64,000 bases of DNA, taken from positions 48,013,028 through 48,077,027 of the forward strand of contig NC_092869.1 of the NCBI RefSeq assembly GCF_032062135.1, given 5' to 3'. The position numbers and the translations under genes are program-made. This document shows, piece after piece, positions 34,373-44,690 of this stretch; position 1 is the stretch's first letter, and each line of letters begins with the position of its first letter. The notes below the pieces were generated by a model. The model did not search any database and was not told the origin of the DNA. It saw nothing but the letters and a program-made list of their open reading frames with translations. This stretch comes from Pyxicephalus adspersus. Lineage: Eukaryota > Chordata > Amphibia > Anura > Pyxicephalidae.

Positions 34373-34706
34373 CTAAAGCCGCATACACACGTGCAATTTT
34401 TGTCATTGGATCTTTCACAATCCTTTCCAACGACTAAGGACTGCACCATGCATGAATGAGCTCTGTACATACAGCACCGTTCTGCTTTATGAAGAGGGGA
34501 GGGGGAGAGCACCGGAGCGGCACCCTGATGTGCGCTCTCCCCCTTCCCTTGCGTTACGATCATTCCTTGTCCATCGTCTGTGGATTTGCCAGGACGGTCG
34601 TTCGGACGATAGACGATGGGCGCTGTACACATGCCTGATTCTTGCCCGATATCGGCCCTGAGCCTATTATCGGGCGAGAACCATTGGCCGTGTGTACGTA
34701 GCTTTA
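34373..34706. mobile_element. MITE with ctaaagccgcatacacacg ends
   Basis: Inverted ends: ctaaagccgcatacacacg and the inverse of gtaaagctacgtacacacg. The interior has palindromic 'tcattggatctttcacaatc' and 'cgttcggacgatagacgatg' blocks and a 'gaggggagggggagagc' block mirrored by 'gctctcccccttccc'. A 171-codon minus frame here arises from this structure. I know this family as abundant in true frogs; the superfamily is not assigned. Confidence 0.85.
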
Positions 34707-34834
34707 CTGAACATACCAGCAGATGGTAAGAGAACCACAATAAAACAATCCCGGCTTGGTCTCCTCCCCCACAATCCGAGTTATTTTCTCCCACTGGATG
34801 GAATGGGACAAGAGGCAATAATATTGCGATTCGG

Positions 34835-35330
34835 TCACGGCTGAGTTGACTTTGCCTGAAATGAATTTTTTCCTCCCGGAGCTCCGGACAGGAAAACCTT
34901 GTTATTACCTGTCAGGCTGCAGCCTCCGGCGACAACTAGTCATCTCTGATTGGCCCGGGTTATCTTCTTTGTGTGTGGAGCGCGTCCAGTGCAAATAATA
35001 ACCGTGCCGACCCTGGGATTAGGTAACACGGTAATTTGCTTTGTGAGCCCGTACTCTGTGTATTTTCTTAAGGTTATTACATCTTCGGTAATTCAGTTAC
35101 ATTTTCGGGGATCTGTGTTAGGTACAGTCAATATTAATGCCAGACGCAAAGAATTGTAAGCGGGAAGGCGACGTCTCATTGGACGGAGAATGGAAGCTGA
35201 TATGGAACCGATTAGTAGATTTAGTTGCAGCAGCTAATCCCCAAAAGCCGATAATATCACCTCATTATTAATGGTGTCTACCGTGCCAGGAAAACGTTTG
35301 GACGCCCCAAATTAATAATAAATCCAATCA
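34835..35330. promoter_or_regulatory. Candidate conserved non-coding element
   Basis: Repeat-free, with 'ctctgattggcccgggttat' (inverted CCAAT) and CpGs throughout, then an AT-rich stretch with 'aattaataataaatcc'. Inference. Confidence 0.33.
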
Positions 35331-36150
35331 CTAGAGCCTATAGGTGCTCTCATAATTCCAGAGATACCCCTCCAGGGGGTGACAACGCCTCTTCCCAGCA
35401 CTTCCTAGTACAACACATTTCTTCTTCTTTCCTTTTATTCTGAATTCCCCATAAAACCCTTCTATCCTCTGCACAGAGCCGCACCTTCTTTATGCCTGTG
35501 GCTACAATTCATGCTTCGTGTCTTCATTTGTAGCCCCCCATTGTGTTGTACAGAGACTACAAGTGTGACCACGCCCATCCGTGATATACGCTCTGCTGCC
35601 CACTAGTGTTCAACAGGAAGTAGTGGAAACCACCGACAGCCTCTACACAGACTGCATGAACCAATAGTTTTGCAGGATCAAGCCGGTGATTATTACAGAA
35701 AGAGGCAGGCGATGTTCCTTCTGCAGCAATCCCCCCTACCTATCTGATGTAGGAGAGCTGGCCTCCCCAGCATGTACAGGGGAATGTTTTGTGCCACATG
35801 TATTCCTCCTTGGTGCGATCTGTGTATTTCTTCAATATCAGAAGACAATGTTACCTCTCTGCAGGAGCTTCCTGTAATGCAGTCCAGCCACTGCTGCTCT
35901 CCCTGCCTGTATGGTCTTGTCTCCGCCCCCTGCAGGCCTACTAAGCCCCTCCCACCTCCCTGCACAGGAAGTCACGGCTACTTTCAGATGGTAATATCTG
36001 GGCTTGCAAAGGAATTTATTATACACAAAGCAGATTTTCTGTAAATCTTTCGTAGCTTTATTATATTTAAAGTTTTTTGCCTAAAATTTACACAATTACA
36101 CAAAAACATTTCACCTTTCCCATTGACTCCAATACATGTAGCTAAAGAAA
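35331..36150. other. Unassigned non-coding sequence
   Basis: 'ctccagggggtgacaacg' (35371-35388) recurs as 'cctgcagggggtgacaacg' at 40906-40924, so part is an old repeat. 'gctgcccactagtgttcaac' (35593-35612) is a weak CTCF-like match. No gene. Confidence 0.35.
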
Positions 36151-36500
36151 TCAAACTTCAGAATTTTGAAGAATTTCAGAGACGTTCTTACCCATCCCAA
36201 ATATTTACCCCGGTTCCGTCCCCGGTGTTATCTCCCCGCTCAGAGAACCGCCTGCATTCACTTCCTCCGCATCAGCTGCTTTTTCATTGAAAAGATCTCA
36301 TCAGCGCTCGGCTCATATTCACCATATGGGAATCTGCTTATTAATGAATGGGCCGGCCCCGGGGACTTGTCCTTCAGGATAACTCTGGGACATTGGAGGT
36401 CAGATAGAGAGCGAGAGATAATTCAAAATAAAATGCCTGCCGCGTCCACCGCGGAAGCTCAAAAAACGCTTACCCAGCAATTTATGTCTTTTTTATTCCT
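36151..36500. promoter_or_regulatory. Candidate conserved non-coding element
   Basis: Repeat-free block with CpGs (gccgcgtccaccgcggaagc) and 'cttattaatgaatgggccgg'. Inference. Confidence 0.3.
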
Positions 36501-36574
36501 TGTGTGGGGGAGGGGCCACATAGATCTTCTGTATGGATGCCCTGATTTCTAAGCTGATATTGGAGGACAAGACC

Positions 36575-37045
36575 TAATGAAGACTCATTTGTTTTTAAAG
36601 AGCACCTGTTGCCTTGCTCAGTAAAACAAATCTGTATTATGGGAAATGCTGATAAAGCTATTCTAAATATTAAAGGGGGACTCTGGGCAAAAAGTGAAAT
36701 ACAAACACAGAAACATTTATACGTGTTGGGAAATATTTGACTATGCCCTGCAATACAACCCCTTCTACAAGACCTGATATTTCTGTCTGTGGTTAAATAA
36801 TACTTACAGGTCTTTCCCTCCATTCTCCCTAGCCCATGAATGTACAGGGAAAGAAGAAGCAGCTAACTGATAAGCTCATTGCTCTGACGCTCTGCACTCT
36901 CCTTCTCACCTCATCTCATGTTCTTGTACTGCAGTCCCCCCATTAGGCACCCTCTGCTTCTCTCTCCTCTTATCTAAGCTCTGCTGTACATGGAATTCAA
37001 GAGGCTGCTTCCAGCTCAAATTTGTAAAAAAATAAGTAGATAAGA
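36575..37045. repeat. Diverged interspersed repeat
   Basis: It begins near 'tttttaaagagcacctgttg', includes 'aaagggggactctgggcaaa', and its later half matches 101-240. The class is unknown. Confidence 0.45.
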
Positions 37046-37380
37046 TGTAATAATGCAGGGGCCCCGCAGAGATAACAGATCCAGGATCCTGCCATTGCTG
37101 CATCCTAGGAAGCCGCCATACTCACTGCCAACTACACAGCAGACTTTAAGGTCCAGGGCCATCTCTGGAAAGCCAGATATGATGCAGCTCCTGCACATGT
37201 GCAGTTACATTGTCCCTGGTGGCCGGTTCGGTGCCACAACCAGATCCAAGCTCTACACTGCATGGTATTTGTGCATTGTAGGGATGAAACAAAAAGCCCC
37301 CGAGTGCCAGAGACTTTAAAAATTGTACCCCCATGGCTCGTTTATCTGTCTTCCATTACAGGGTGCTGCATCTTCCTTTT

Positions 37381-37506
37381 ATTATTAAACTGTATTTATA
37401 TGGCGCTGACATATTACGCAGCGCTGTACATTACATGGGGGTTATTAGACAGACAGATACAGACAGTGACACAGGAGGAGGAGGGGATCCTGGCCCAAAG
37501 AGCTTA
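37381..37506 (-). mobile_element. SINE-family tail, reverse
   Basis: 'aaactgtatttatatggcgc', 'tgacatattacgcagcgctg', 'gacagacagatacagacagt', then 'ggcccaaagagcttac'. Confidence 0.88.
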
Positions 37507-37559
37507 CTTCCTTCCTATAGACAATCTTTGGCCTTTGCGGGATGACTTAGCGTTGGCGT

Positions 37560-37725
37560 TCCTTCCTCCTGGCACACGCAGGGATTATTGGGGCATGGGC
37601 AGCTCAGCTCTGGCACCAAACATAACGATCGGCCAGGTAAGACGGATTATTGCAGAAGGGACATCGCTTGTCTATTTCTGCAATCATGTCCTGCCTGATC
37701 ATGCAAAATAAAAGTAAAACTGTAA
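37560..37725. repeat. Interspersed repeat fragment
   Basis: 'gattattgcagaagggacat' and 'tcctgcctgatcatgc' resemble 53825-53995 (ttattgtagaaaggacatca, acctgcatgatcag) and 61240-61300. It is a family of old copies. Confidence 0.45.
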
Positions 37726-38004
37726 TTCCACTTTAATTATCTCTTTAGTCACTTGGCCTCCTGGTGGCTTTTTGGTTTTTCAGTTTAGGAGCAGTGTGCA
37801 GATGCAAAATGTTTGTAACCCCAAATACTTGTCTGTGGTCATCTTGGGTAAAATCCAAGTATTGGTACAGCGGCCCCCTGATGCCAGCTATACATAATGC
37901 TGGATTACTAGACAATCATCCATTAGCAATCTGTGGGTAGGACGCAGCGGGGCACCTACCACTCGTCCTCCCCATTCAAAGAACAGAACAGTGCTCATTT
38001 ATTT

Positions 38005-38273
38005 TGGTGTTTCACAACCAGGGTTCCTCCAGGGGGCGCTAGGGGTTCCCCGGGCAATGAGCAGTTTGCACCTCTCAGGTCAGTGTGACACCAATGATCA
38101 TTTTGGCTATCTGTAAGGGTGACATTCATCCCACTGGCCAGCAATGTAAGAGGAATTCTTCCCACTGACCACCACACTAATATACTGTGATCTGTGGATA
38201 TATAGAAGGAGGGCCCTGAGACCTGGAAGTTATTTTAAGGGTTCCCCATGTTAAAAGAAATGGAGAATCTCTG
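38005..38273 (+). mobile_element. hAT-type MITE (cagtgttt family), copy 2
   Basis: It starts tggtgtttcacaacc and ends ggagaatctctg. The body has 'gagcagtttgcacctctcag', 'ggctatctgtaagggtgaca' and 'accaccacactaatatactg'. A strong CTCF-like motif lies near its left end (38026-38045). Confidence 0.88.
38026..38045 (+). promoter_or_regulatory. CTCF-like motif in hAT MITE copy 2
   Basis: 'cctccagggggcgctagggg' matches the CTCF consensus (CCANNAGGGGGCGCTA) at nearly all informative positions. It is part of the transposon, not of unique DNA. Confidence 0.5.
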
Positions 38274-38279
38274 CTTTGT

Positions 38280-39130
38280 TGTAATGTCGCAGCGACCATG
38301 ATAATCATTTTGCAGCAATTAATCTGATTGTGTGCGGAGTTCAGGAATGTGAAGCCCTCCATGAAGTTTCTGTTTATTTGTGTGATTCCATACGTAAACA
38401 TTTTCTGTTACATCACTGCAAAATGTTTTCCCAAATTCCGATTATTTATCCAGTCACAAATCCCGATTACTTCAAACAATGGAGCGAGATGAAAACGTTT
38501 TGCTCCGGGATCCGATGGGCCGCAATGAATTGGATTCCTGCGCGGGGAAATCGAGGACAGAGGTCGAGCTGGAAGCGAACGTCTTTGCGGTTTGAAACTC
38601 GGAACGACAGCTCGCTCTTTGGGAGCTAAAGCGTGCTCGGCCTCCGGAATAACACCCGATCATCCCACGGAGGAAACGGCTTTGCTCGCATTGCGGCTGG
38701 ATGCGTGTTTCAAAATAAGCAACAGAAATTTGGACGCCACTCAACTATTTCACTACCTTAACCGTTCATTTGTGACATGCCAAACTGCGCACGAGCGGAT
38801 TCTTGTCTGGGGTCAGCTCAGAGTCAGAAAACTCGTCCAGGTGAAACTTTTGGCTTAAACTTACTTGATTATCCTGGCAAGGATTTGGCACTGAACCCGG
38901 CAGGGCCCTGCTGAAAGACGGCTGTTCCAAAATCAGCTCGCAGCAAAATGTATTGAAAATACGGGAAGGCAGAAATGAATACAGCTCATGAAATAAAAGT
39001 ACTGACAATGTATAAACCTGAACCTGTATCAGCCTCTCGCTGTCCCTACAGAGAAACAACACAAAAAGCCAATTAGTGCTGCAGTGCAGGAGCAGAACGG
39101 CAGAAATATCAGCTTATCAGCTTGCTGCTT
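38280..39130. promoter_or_regulatory. Candidate conserved non-coding element
   Basis: Long repeat-free block. 38440-38740 is CpG-bearing and flanks are AT-rich with 'attatttatccagtcacaaa'. Short frames across it are not protein-like. Among the stronger candidates by composition. Confidence 0.38.
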
Positions 39131-39183
39131 CTCTTTTCACTGTCCATTCTCAGGCTTGACAGCCAAGACCTTTCACCTCCCCA

Positions 39184-39344
39184 CCGGTAACCCCAAGTGT
39201 GGCTCGGAGTAAAAAAAGCGGTAATCCCGAGCCACACTCGGGGTAGTTAAAACAATGATAAATACTACGTTACCTGGTCCGCGGAGTGCTTCTTTGCGAT
39301 CTCCATCCTCTCGCATCCTCCAGCCGGCGTCCTCTGCATCTGAT
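39184..39344. repeat. Hairpin repeat abutting the gap
   Basis: 'accccaagtgtggctcgg' and 'ccgagccacactcggggt' are 18-base inverse arms with two mismatches around a short loop (39190-39245). 'acctggtccgcggagtgctt' and 'tctcgcatcctccagccggc' follow. I recall this text as a common ranoid repeat. The element runs into the gap. Confidence 0.65.
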
Positions 39345-39762
39345 NNNNNNNNNNNNNNNNNNNNNNNNNNNNNNNNNNNNNNNNNNNNNNNNNNNNNNNN
39401 NNNNNNNNNNNNNNNNNNNNNNNNNNNNNNNNNNNNNNNNNNNNNNNNNNNNNNNNNNNNNNNNNNNNNNNNNNNNNNNNNNNNNNNNNNNNNNNNNNNN
39501 NNNNNNNNNNNNNNNNNNNNNNNNNNNNNNNNNNNNNNNNNNNNNNNNNNNNNNNNNNNNNNNNNNNNNNNNNNNNNNNNNNNNNNNNNNNNNNNNNNNN
39601 NNNNNNNNNNNNNNNNNNNNNNNNNNNNNNNNNNNNNNNNNNNNNNNNNNNNNNNNNNNNNNNNNNNNNNNNNNNNNNNNNNNNNNNNNNNNNNNNNNNN
39701 NNNNNNNNNNNNNNNNNNNNNNNNNNNNNNNNNNNNNNNNNNNNNNNNNNNNNNNNNNNNNN
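39345..39762. other. Assembly gap (418 N)
   Basis: Unknown bases. Frames drawn across it mean nothing. The gap starts inside a GC-rich repeat, which is the likely reason for it. Confidence 0.99.
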
Positions 39763-39889
39763 CAGAAATGAACGGCTCAGGAGGTTAGGTGTCTCAGCAG
39801 ACAAGGTTGTACTGAATAATTCTCAGAACTGGATGGGCAAAAAATTGCCATATTGGTATTCCATGTCCGTATTTATCCTTTGTCTAGGG

Positions 39890-40291
39890 CAAGGGTCGGC
39901 AAACTTTTATTGCCACTAGGCCGTTTCAGGGGTGGGCGGGAGCACAATAGGCCAGACTCTGAGTCCCGCCCTAATGGCTCCACCCACTACGAGGGAACGC
40001 CCCCTGAAGTGAAATCTCGCTCCTCTGTATGCATTGCAGAGGAGAGGGGTTTCCCTTCAAGGAGCCTTCCCTGTTAAATAGGGGAGCAACAGTAAGGAGG
40101 TGGCACCGGAGCTCCGGCTGCTCGGCCCCGGTAGTTCCTAATGCCCCCTGGCAGATTTGGCTGACAACCCGTGGCTCCGGAGCCGCAGGTTGCCGGCTGG
40201 CGTCAGGCCGGATCAGACAGGGGGCATTAGGCCGGAACAAACGACCGGCTAGGCTGTATCTGGCCGAAAGGCCGGAGTTTGCTGAGCCCTG
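39890..40291. mobile_element. hAT MITE (gggtcggcaaac family), copy 1
   Basis: Ends caagggtcggcaaactttt and ccggagtttgctgagccctg are inverted. Flanks gtctaggg (39882-39889) and atctagag (40292-40299) agree at 6 of 8 bases, fitting a decayed hAT duplication. The body (aggccgtttcaggggtgggc, ggctccggagccgcaggttg, gctgtatctggccgaaaggc) is shared with 51004-51395. Confidence 0.92.
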
Positions 40292-40299
40292 ATCTAGAG

Positions 40300-41260
40300 C
40301 TTTAAATATGGCTTACACTATAGGGGAGTTGGAGAACCTTTTATTGGATATTAGGATTAGTAGTGATGAAGTCAGATTGCTTCTTTTTATTGGTTGAGTG
40401 ATTTGTATGCAAGGTGGGGTTGCAGTCTCCTTTCACATGATTCTTTGCTTGCCAATTGCACTTTGTTATAGATACAGCTGAGTCTCTGCAGGGAGCAGCA
40501 ACCAGAATTCATGGACTGCACAGACCGGTCCAAATATTTGTACAGCTCAGGTCAGCTCAATAAAAGACATGGTGCATTCCCCTCCCCCACCTATATTTGG
40601 ATTATTCTGCTTGTTTAGTATTGGGGGTATAATAAATAAAATATTATATACATACAGCATGCTTTGGTGCCACATGAAGCAGCACTTTGACATTTTTCTA
40701 TCCGGTGGATGGGTCTCGGGCGGTTTCTGTATCAGGTAGGTTATACCTGTAGAGGTATCAAGAGGTATTAAAATGACATCTGGTCCCATGGTGCAATAAG
40801 AAGTCAGGACATAAATTTATATATCACATCTCTGCGTTACATTGCACATTTTATCATGTTTTACCCATTTAAAATGCAGCACAATCTTCCCATAAACTGC
40901 TAACTCCCTGCAGGGGGTGACAACGTGATTCCTTTATTGCACTGAGGCTTAAACAGTGTTGTCAGCAGTACTTACTGGACTACAGAACTCCCCCCTACCC
41001 CCAACCTTGCTGCGTCCAACCTCATACACTTCCATTGACTTCCAGCACAATATTGCTGCTGTGACTCACAAGAGCCGGCTCACACAATGTGCATAGTGAA
41101 AGGGTGCTGGCTGTTGTAGTTCTGGTGGTGTGCTGATAGCAATGGGAAATGACCTCCCAGCTGTCTTTGCAAACATTTACAAGCCTGAGGGTGATGTCAT
41201 ATTCACCAGGTCTTTCATTGCTATTGATGGACCTGGAAGATTCACTGTGTCAGATTCACT
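40300..41260. other. Unassigned non-coding sequence
   Basis: No gene. 'ggctgttgtagttctggtgg' (41109-41128) may be a remnant of the repeat carrying ZNF143-like sites, and 41165-41250 reads like a frog interspersed repeat. Confidence 0.3.
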
Positions 41261-41269
41261 GTTTTAGGG

Positions 41270-41500
41270 CAGATGAAAACCTTCTGCAGGATTGAGGGAT
41301 CCCATGCGGCTCCTCACCTTGTCAACTGCCCTGGCATTTGCATTGCATCGCTGGTTCCTAAAGAACCAACGTCTGCACATTTGACAGCTGAAAGGAGTGA
41401 GCGGTTCTGGTTCCGCTCACTGTTGCCCCCATTCATTCTCAATGGGGCAGCCTCAGGGAGAAGCTACATGCAGCGTCTTCCCAGCGGTTCCCTGGCATGA
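41270..41500. repeat. Interspersed repeat shared with 27.8 kb
   Basis: Same order of blocks as 27750-27975 (cttgtcaactgcc, 'taaagaaccaacgtctgc', 'tgttgcccccattcattctc', 'agaagctacatgcagcg'). Non-coding. Confidence 0.7.
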
Positions 41501-41570
41501 GGTGCGATCTCACGGTGAATGGTAAATTGAATTGATGCCTTATACAAAGGAAAATACAATGTATCATTTT

Positions 41571-41757
41571 CTGCATATTTATTAAAGCTCCCCAAGGCTG
41601 GAGAAGATAGATTATCATGGGAGAACCTGGGTGATCCAGCAAACCTAGAAGGGATTTCTTAAAAATCAATTGTATTAATAAATGTATTTAATTCAATCCA
41701 GAGTTGCTGGATCACCCAGGTTCTCCCATGATAATCTATCTTCTCCAGGTTTGGGGG
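41571..41757. mobile_element. Palindromic hairpin MITE, copy 5, perfect arms
   Basis: The arms at 41598-41642 and 41704-41748 are exact inverse complements over 45 bp, around a 61-bp loop. Each arm includes ctggagaagatagattatc and atgggagaacctgggtgatc. It is the best preserved of the eight copies. Confidence 0.95.
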
Positions 41758-41869
41758 CCCCGGTATGTTGATCTTTATATCTCTATACATTGTTGTGATC
41801 ATGATCCTCACCAATACACAATCCAGACTCGCACACCTGCACATTTCCTCCCTTGTCTATTCCTTGGGT

Positions 41870-42300
41870 CAATAATTAGGTAATTGCACCATCTGAATAA
41901 AGCCCGGGCCCATTAGTATTTGTAAATTTGTAGATTTGTTGTCCTAAACCTGCTAATGCAATGAAGAGAGAGCCATAGAGAGACATTAATAAGGTAAAGG
42001 GTCAGATTATTACGCATCGGATTATCCGGCCCCGCACCCTTGGTGGTCCTCGGAAGACAAATACCGCAGTGAATGGTGACATTCACCTAATTGGGTAACT
42101 GCTAAAGCTGATTTCATTGCATGTGTGGCGATTACAAGAGTAAATAAAAGCCAGATAGCAAGTAGATTAGGGGCTTACCAGGAAACTCCGACTTTTTAGG
42201 GGATAATTCCAAAAGTCAACAATAAGCTAATAGGTTTCTTTTTTCCGGATGAATAGCAGAAGTGAAGAGTTTGTACTGAATTAGTGAATGTTATGGCGGA
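41870..42300. promoter_or_regulatory. Candidate conserved non-coding element
   Basis: Repeat-free with AT-rich and CpG parts (ttattacgcatcggattatc). Inference. Confidence 0.3.
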
Positions 42301-42737
42301 TTCCCAAAGGAGATGAGCTGACTCTGCACCAACAGCAGTGCCCGTCGGGCCATCTTTGGATGGGAATATTGGGCTTGGCCAAGGTTTTCTGTAACTCAGA
42401 ATGTGCTGAGATGGATTGGGCCATTTTGTTATATTGGTAATGCCAACATTTGTTCTGGGAACCTTTGAGGGGGCTTTTTATTCATCCAGCGTGTAAATAT
42501 TATTGTGTAATTGTAATGGTCACCCTTGTCTGACCATCATCACGGATTCCATAAAAACTCTAAAGGCACCAAAACGTTGTCAGCAGATCCTTTATGTCCC
42601 CCTTGCTCTGATTTCTTTCCATAATGTGGCCACCTCTTCCCCGGGGGAAATGATGCACCCAGCCATCCATTGCATCAAAAAGAAAATGTGATTCAACACC
42701 CCAGACCACCTTCTTCCATTATTATATTGTCTTGTTC
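42301..42737. other. No feature seen
   Basis: Unassigned sequence before a pair of hAT MITE copies. Confidence 0.3.
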
Positions 42738-42856
42738 TAGAGCAGTATTGGGTTCCTCCAGGGGGCGCTAGGGGTTCCTGGGGCAATGAACAGTTTGCAC
42801 CTCTCAGGTCAGTGTAAGTGACCCCAATGATGTTTTTGGCTATCTGTAAGGGTGAA
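42738..42856 (+). mobile_element. hAT-type MITE (cagtgttt family), copy 3, truncated
   Basis: It matches the left half of the family (ctagagcagtattgggttcc to ggctatctgtaagggtga) and stops exactly where the next copy begins. It carries a CTCF-like motif at 42755-42774. Confidence 0.85.
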
Positions 42857-43098
42857 CCAGTGTTACCCAAACAGGGTTCCTCCAGAGGGCGCTAGGGGTT
42901 CCTGGGGCAATGAGCAGTTTGTGCCTCCCAGTTCAGTTTAAGTGACACCAATGATCTTTTTGGCTTCCCACTGGCCAGTAATGTAAGAGGAATTCTTCCC
43001 ACTCACCACCACACTAATGTACTGAGCTGTGGATATATTAATTATGGAAGGGGTTCCCCGATACCCAAAAGTTATTTTAATGGACCTTCCATACTAGA
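42857..43098 (+). mobile_element. hAT-type MITE (cagtgttt family), copy 4
   Basis: It starts ccagtgttacccaaac and includes 'gtaatgtaagaggaattctt' and 'accaccacactaatgtactg'. The internal 'tatctgtaagggtgacattc' is deleted. It follows copy 3 directly in the same orientation. Its CTCF-like site (cctccagagggcgctag, 42879-42895) has one change in the G run. Confidence 0.85.
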
Positions 43099-43144
43099 AA
43101 AAAGTGCCCATTGTTTTGTGCCCAATTTTTTCCCATGGCCACAA

Positions 43145-43315
43145 TGAGGTTTTTCAGCATGTTATTGGTTGGATCAGACCAGTTGGGCCACATGGATCGC
43201 TTTGCCTTGGGTACCCATGTCCCCGTCTCAGGTTCATCAGTTGTCCTTCATTGGACCACACTTGGTAGTACTAACCACTGCATAAGTAGAACAGCCCACA
43301 AGACCCGGCATTTGC
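43145..43315. repeat. Fragment of a fish/amphibian repeat
   Basis: 'ggttggatcagaccagttgg', 'ttggaccacacttggtagta' and 'ctaaccactgcataagtaga' form a phrase that I recall from interspersed repeats of fish and amphibians. I cannot name the class. Confidence 0.4.
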
Positions 43316-43317
43316 CA

Positions 43318-43640
43318 GGGCAGCACGTTGACTCAGTGGCTAACACTCTGGTCTTTGCAGTGCTGGGTCCCAGGTTCGAATCTCGGCCAGGACACTATCT
43401 GCATGGAGTTTGCAGGTTCCGCCTGTGTCTCCCCGGGTTTCCTCCCACGTCCCAAGAACATGCAGTAAGGGTAATTGGCTTCCCCTCAGAATTGACCTTA
43501 GCCTACATAATTGACATATGACTATGATAGGGACATTAGATTGTGAGCTCCTCTGAGGGACAGCTAGTGACATGAATATCAACTTTGTACAGCGCTGCAT
43601 AATATGATGGTGCTATATAAATACTGTGTAATAATAATAG
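43318..43640 (+). mobile_element. Full-length tRNA-derived SINE
   Basis: The head has an A-box-like ttgactcagtggctaac (43329-43345) and a clear B box ggttcgaatct (43373-43383), the two pol III promoter parts. The body reads gcatggagtttgcaggttc, 'gggtttcctcccacgtccca' and 'acatgcagtaagggtaattg'. The tail reads 'ttgtacagcgctgcataata', gctatataaat and (aat)n. This is the only intact member; it explains the tail-only copies elsewhere. Mobilisation would need a partner LINE, not seen here. Confidence 0.93.
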
Positions 43641-43689
43641 TCAAACTCACTTTCTTGAAATCAACTTTTTGAGTTAGCTTTGGCTGCCC

Positions 43690-43900
43690 CCCTTATTTTA
43701 TCCATTACTACAGGTGACCCGATTGCCGCTGGAAACTTTTGTGATTGCTTCTGTTGACGGTATAAACAGCATCCTTCTGTTTTATAGAGAGGGATGGGGA
43801 GAGGATGGGCAAGTAGCACCCTACTGTGCTCTCCTGTATAGGTGTGCACAGCAATCATTCCTGATCGGTCATTTATCAATCTGCAATGAGTATTGATGGA
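43690..43900. repeat. Diverged relative of the 34.4-kb MITE
   Basis: 'cagcatccttctgttttata', 'gagagggatggggagaggat' and 'gtgctctcctgtataggtgt' parallel the centre of 34373-34706. The ends are lost. Confidence 0.5.
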
Positions 43901-43937
43901 CCATATCAAGGGACTGCTGTACATATCAAGGGACTGC

Positions 43938-44126
43938 CGCCATTTCATCCTGGGAGAACCTATATGATCCAGCAAATCTGGAATGAATTTATTTGTAATT
44001 GTTTGCTATTAGTTGGCAAATATTTTCAATCTTGGAACGGCTCCATTACAAGTTTGCTGGATCACCCAGGTTCTCCCAGAATAGTTCATATTCTCCAGTC
44101 TTAGAGAGCTTCAATAAATCAGGCCC
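43938..44126. mobile_element. Palindromic hairpin MITE, copy 6
   Basis: Left arm 'tcatcctgggagaacctata' with tgatccagcaaatctgg; right arm 'tttgctggatcacccaggtt' and 'cttcaataaatcaggccc'. The left end is truncated or replaced. Confidence 0.82.
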
Positions 44127-44442
44127 GTAGTCTTATAGTCGCATGCTCATGCAGGGCAACAATAATATTGAACATTGATCAGAGAATATTGATCATTTTA
44201 CCATCCTACACTCAATATCTAACAGATTTCAGCAGAATTGTACCAATCATGGGATGCCATCGTCCCCAGCTGTGCGCCATTTCATGCAATACAAACCTCT
44301 GCAGTCACTGAACGCCTAATAATGACACTGGAGCTCATTCAGGAACAATATGGTCTTTGCCAGCCCTTTGGACAAAAATCAAAGTTCTTTGTTTTCATAG
44401 ATTTTTTTTAATTGATTCAATCATTTTAATAAATGTCTAATC

Positions 44443-44690
44443 CATTGTTTCTAAACCAGGGTTCCTCCAGGGGGCGCTAGGGGTTCCTGGGCAGTTTGCT
44501 CCTCTCAGGTCAGTATAAGTGACCCCAATGATCTTTTTGGCTATCTGTAAGGGTGACATTCTTCCCACTGACCACCACACTAATATACTGTTATCTGTGG
44601 ATATAGGAATTATAGCCGGGGTTCCCTGAGAGCTGAAAGTTATTTCCAGGGTTCCCCCATGGTAAATAGGTCCAGAGACATTGCTGTAAT
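44443..44690 (+). mobile_element. hAT-type MITE (cagtgttt family), copy 5
   Basis: It starts cattgtttctaaacc and carries 'gctcctctcaggtcagtata' and 'ggctatctgtaagggtgaca'. It ends near 'ggttcccccatggtaaatag'. A CTCF-like site is intact at 44464-44480. Confidence 0.86.

Noticed and set aside
34303..34818. 171-codon minus-strand open frame
   Set aside because: It spans the palindromic MITE at 34373-34706; the frame exists because of the element's composition and has no domain.
36482..36823. 113-codon minus-strand frame
   Set aside because: It overlaps an interspersed repeat shared with 0.1 kb and has no domain.
39255..39804. Open frames of 161-179 codons
   Set aside because: They run through 418 unknown bases, so their length is artificial.
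43318..43400. tRNA gene
   Set aside because: The A- and B-box-like parts belong to the head of a SINE; no clover-leaf with a proper anticodon arm is formed and the sequence runs on into a SINE body.
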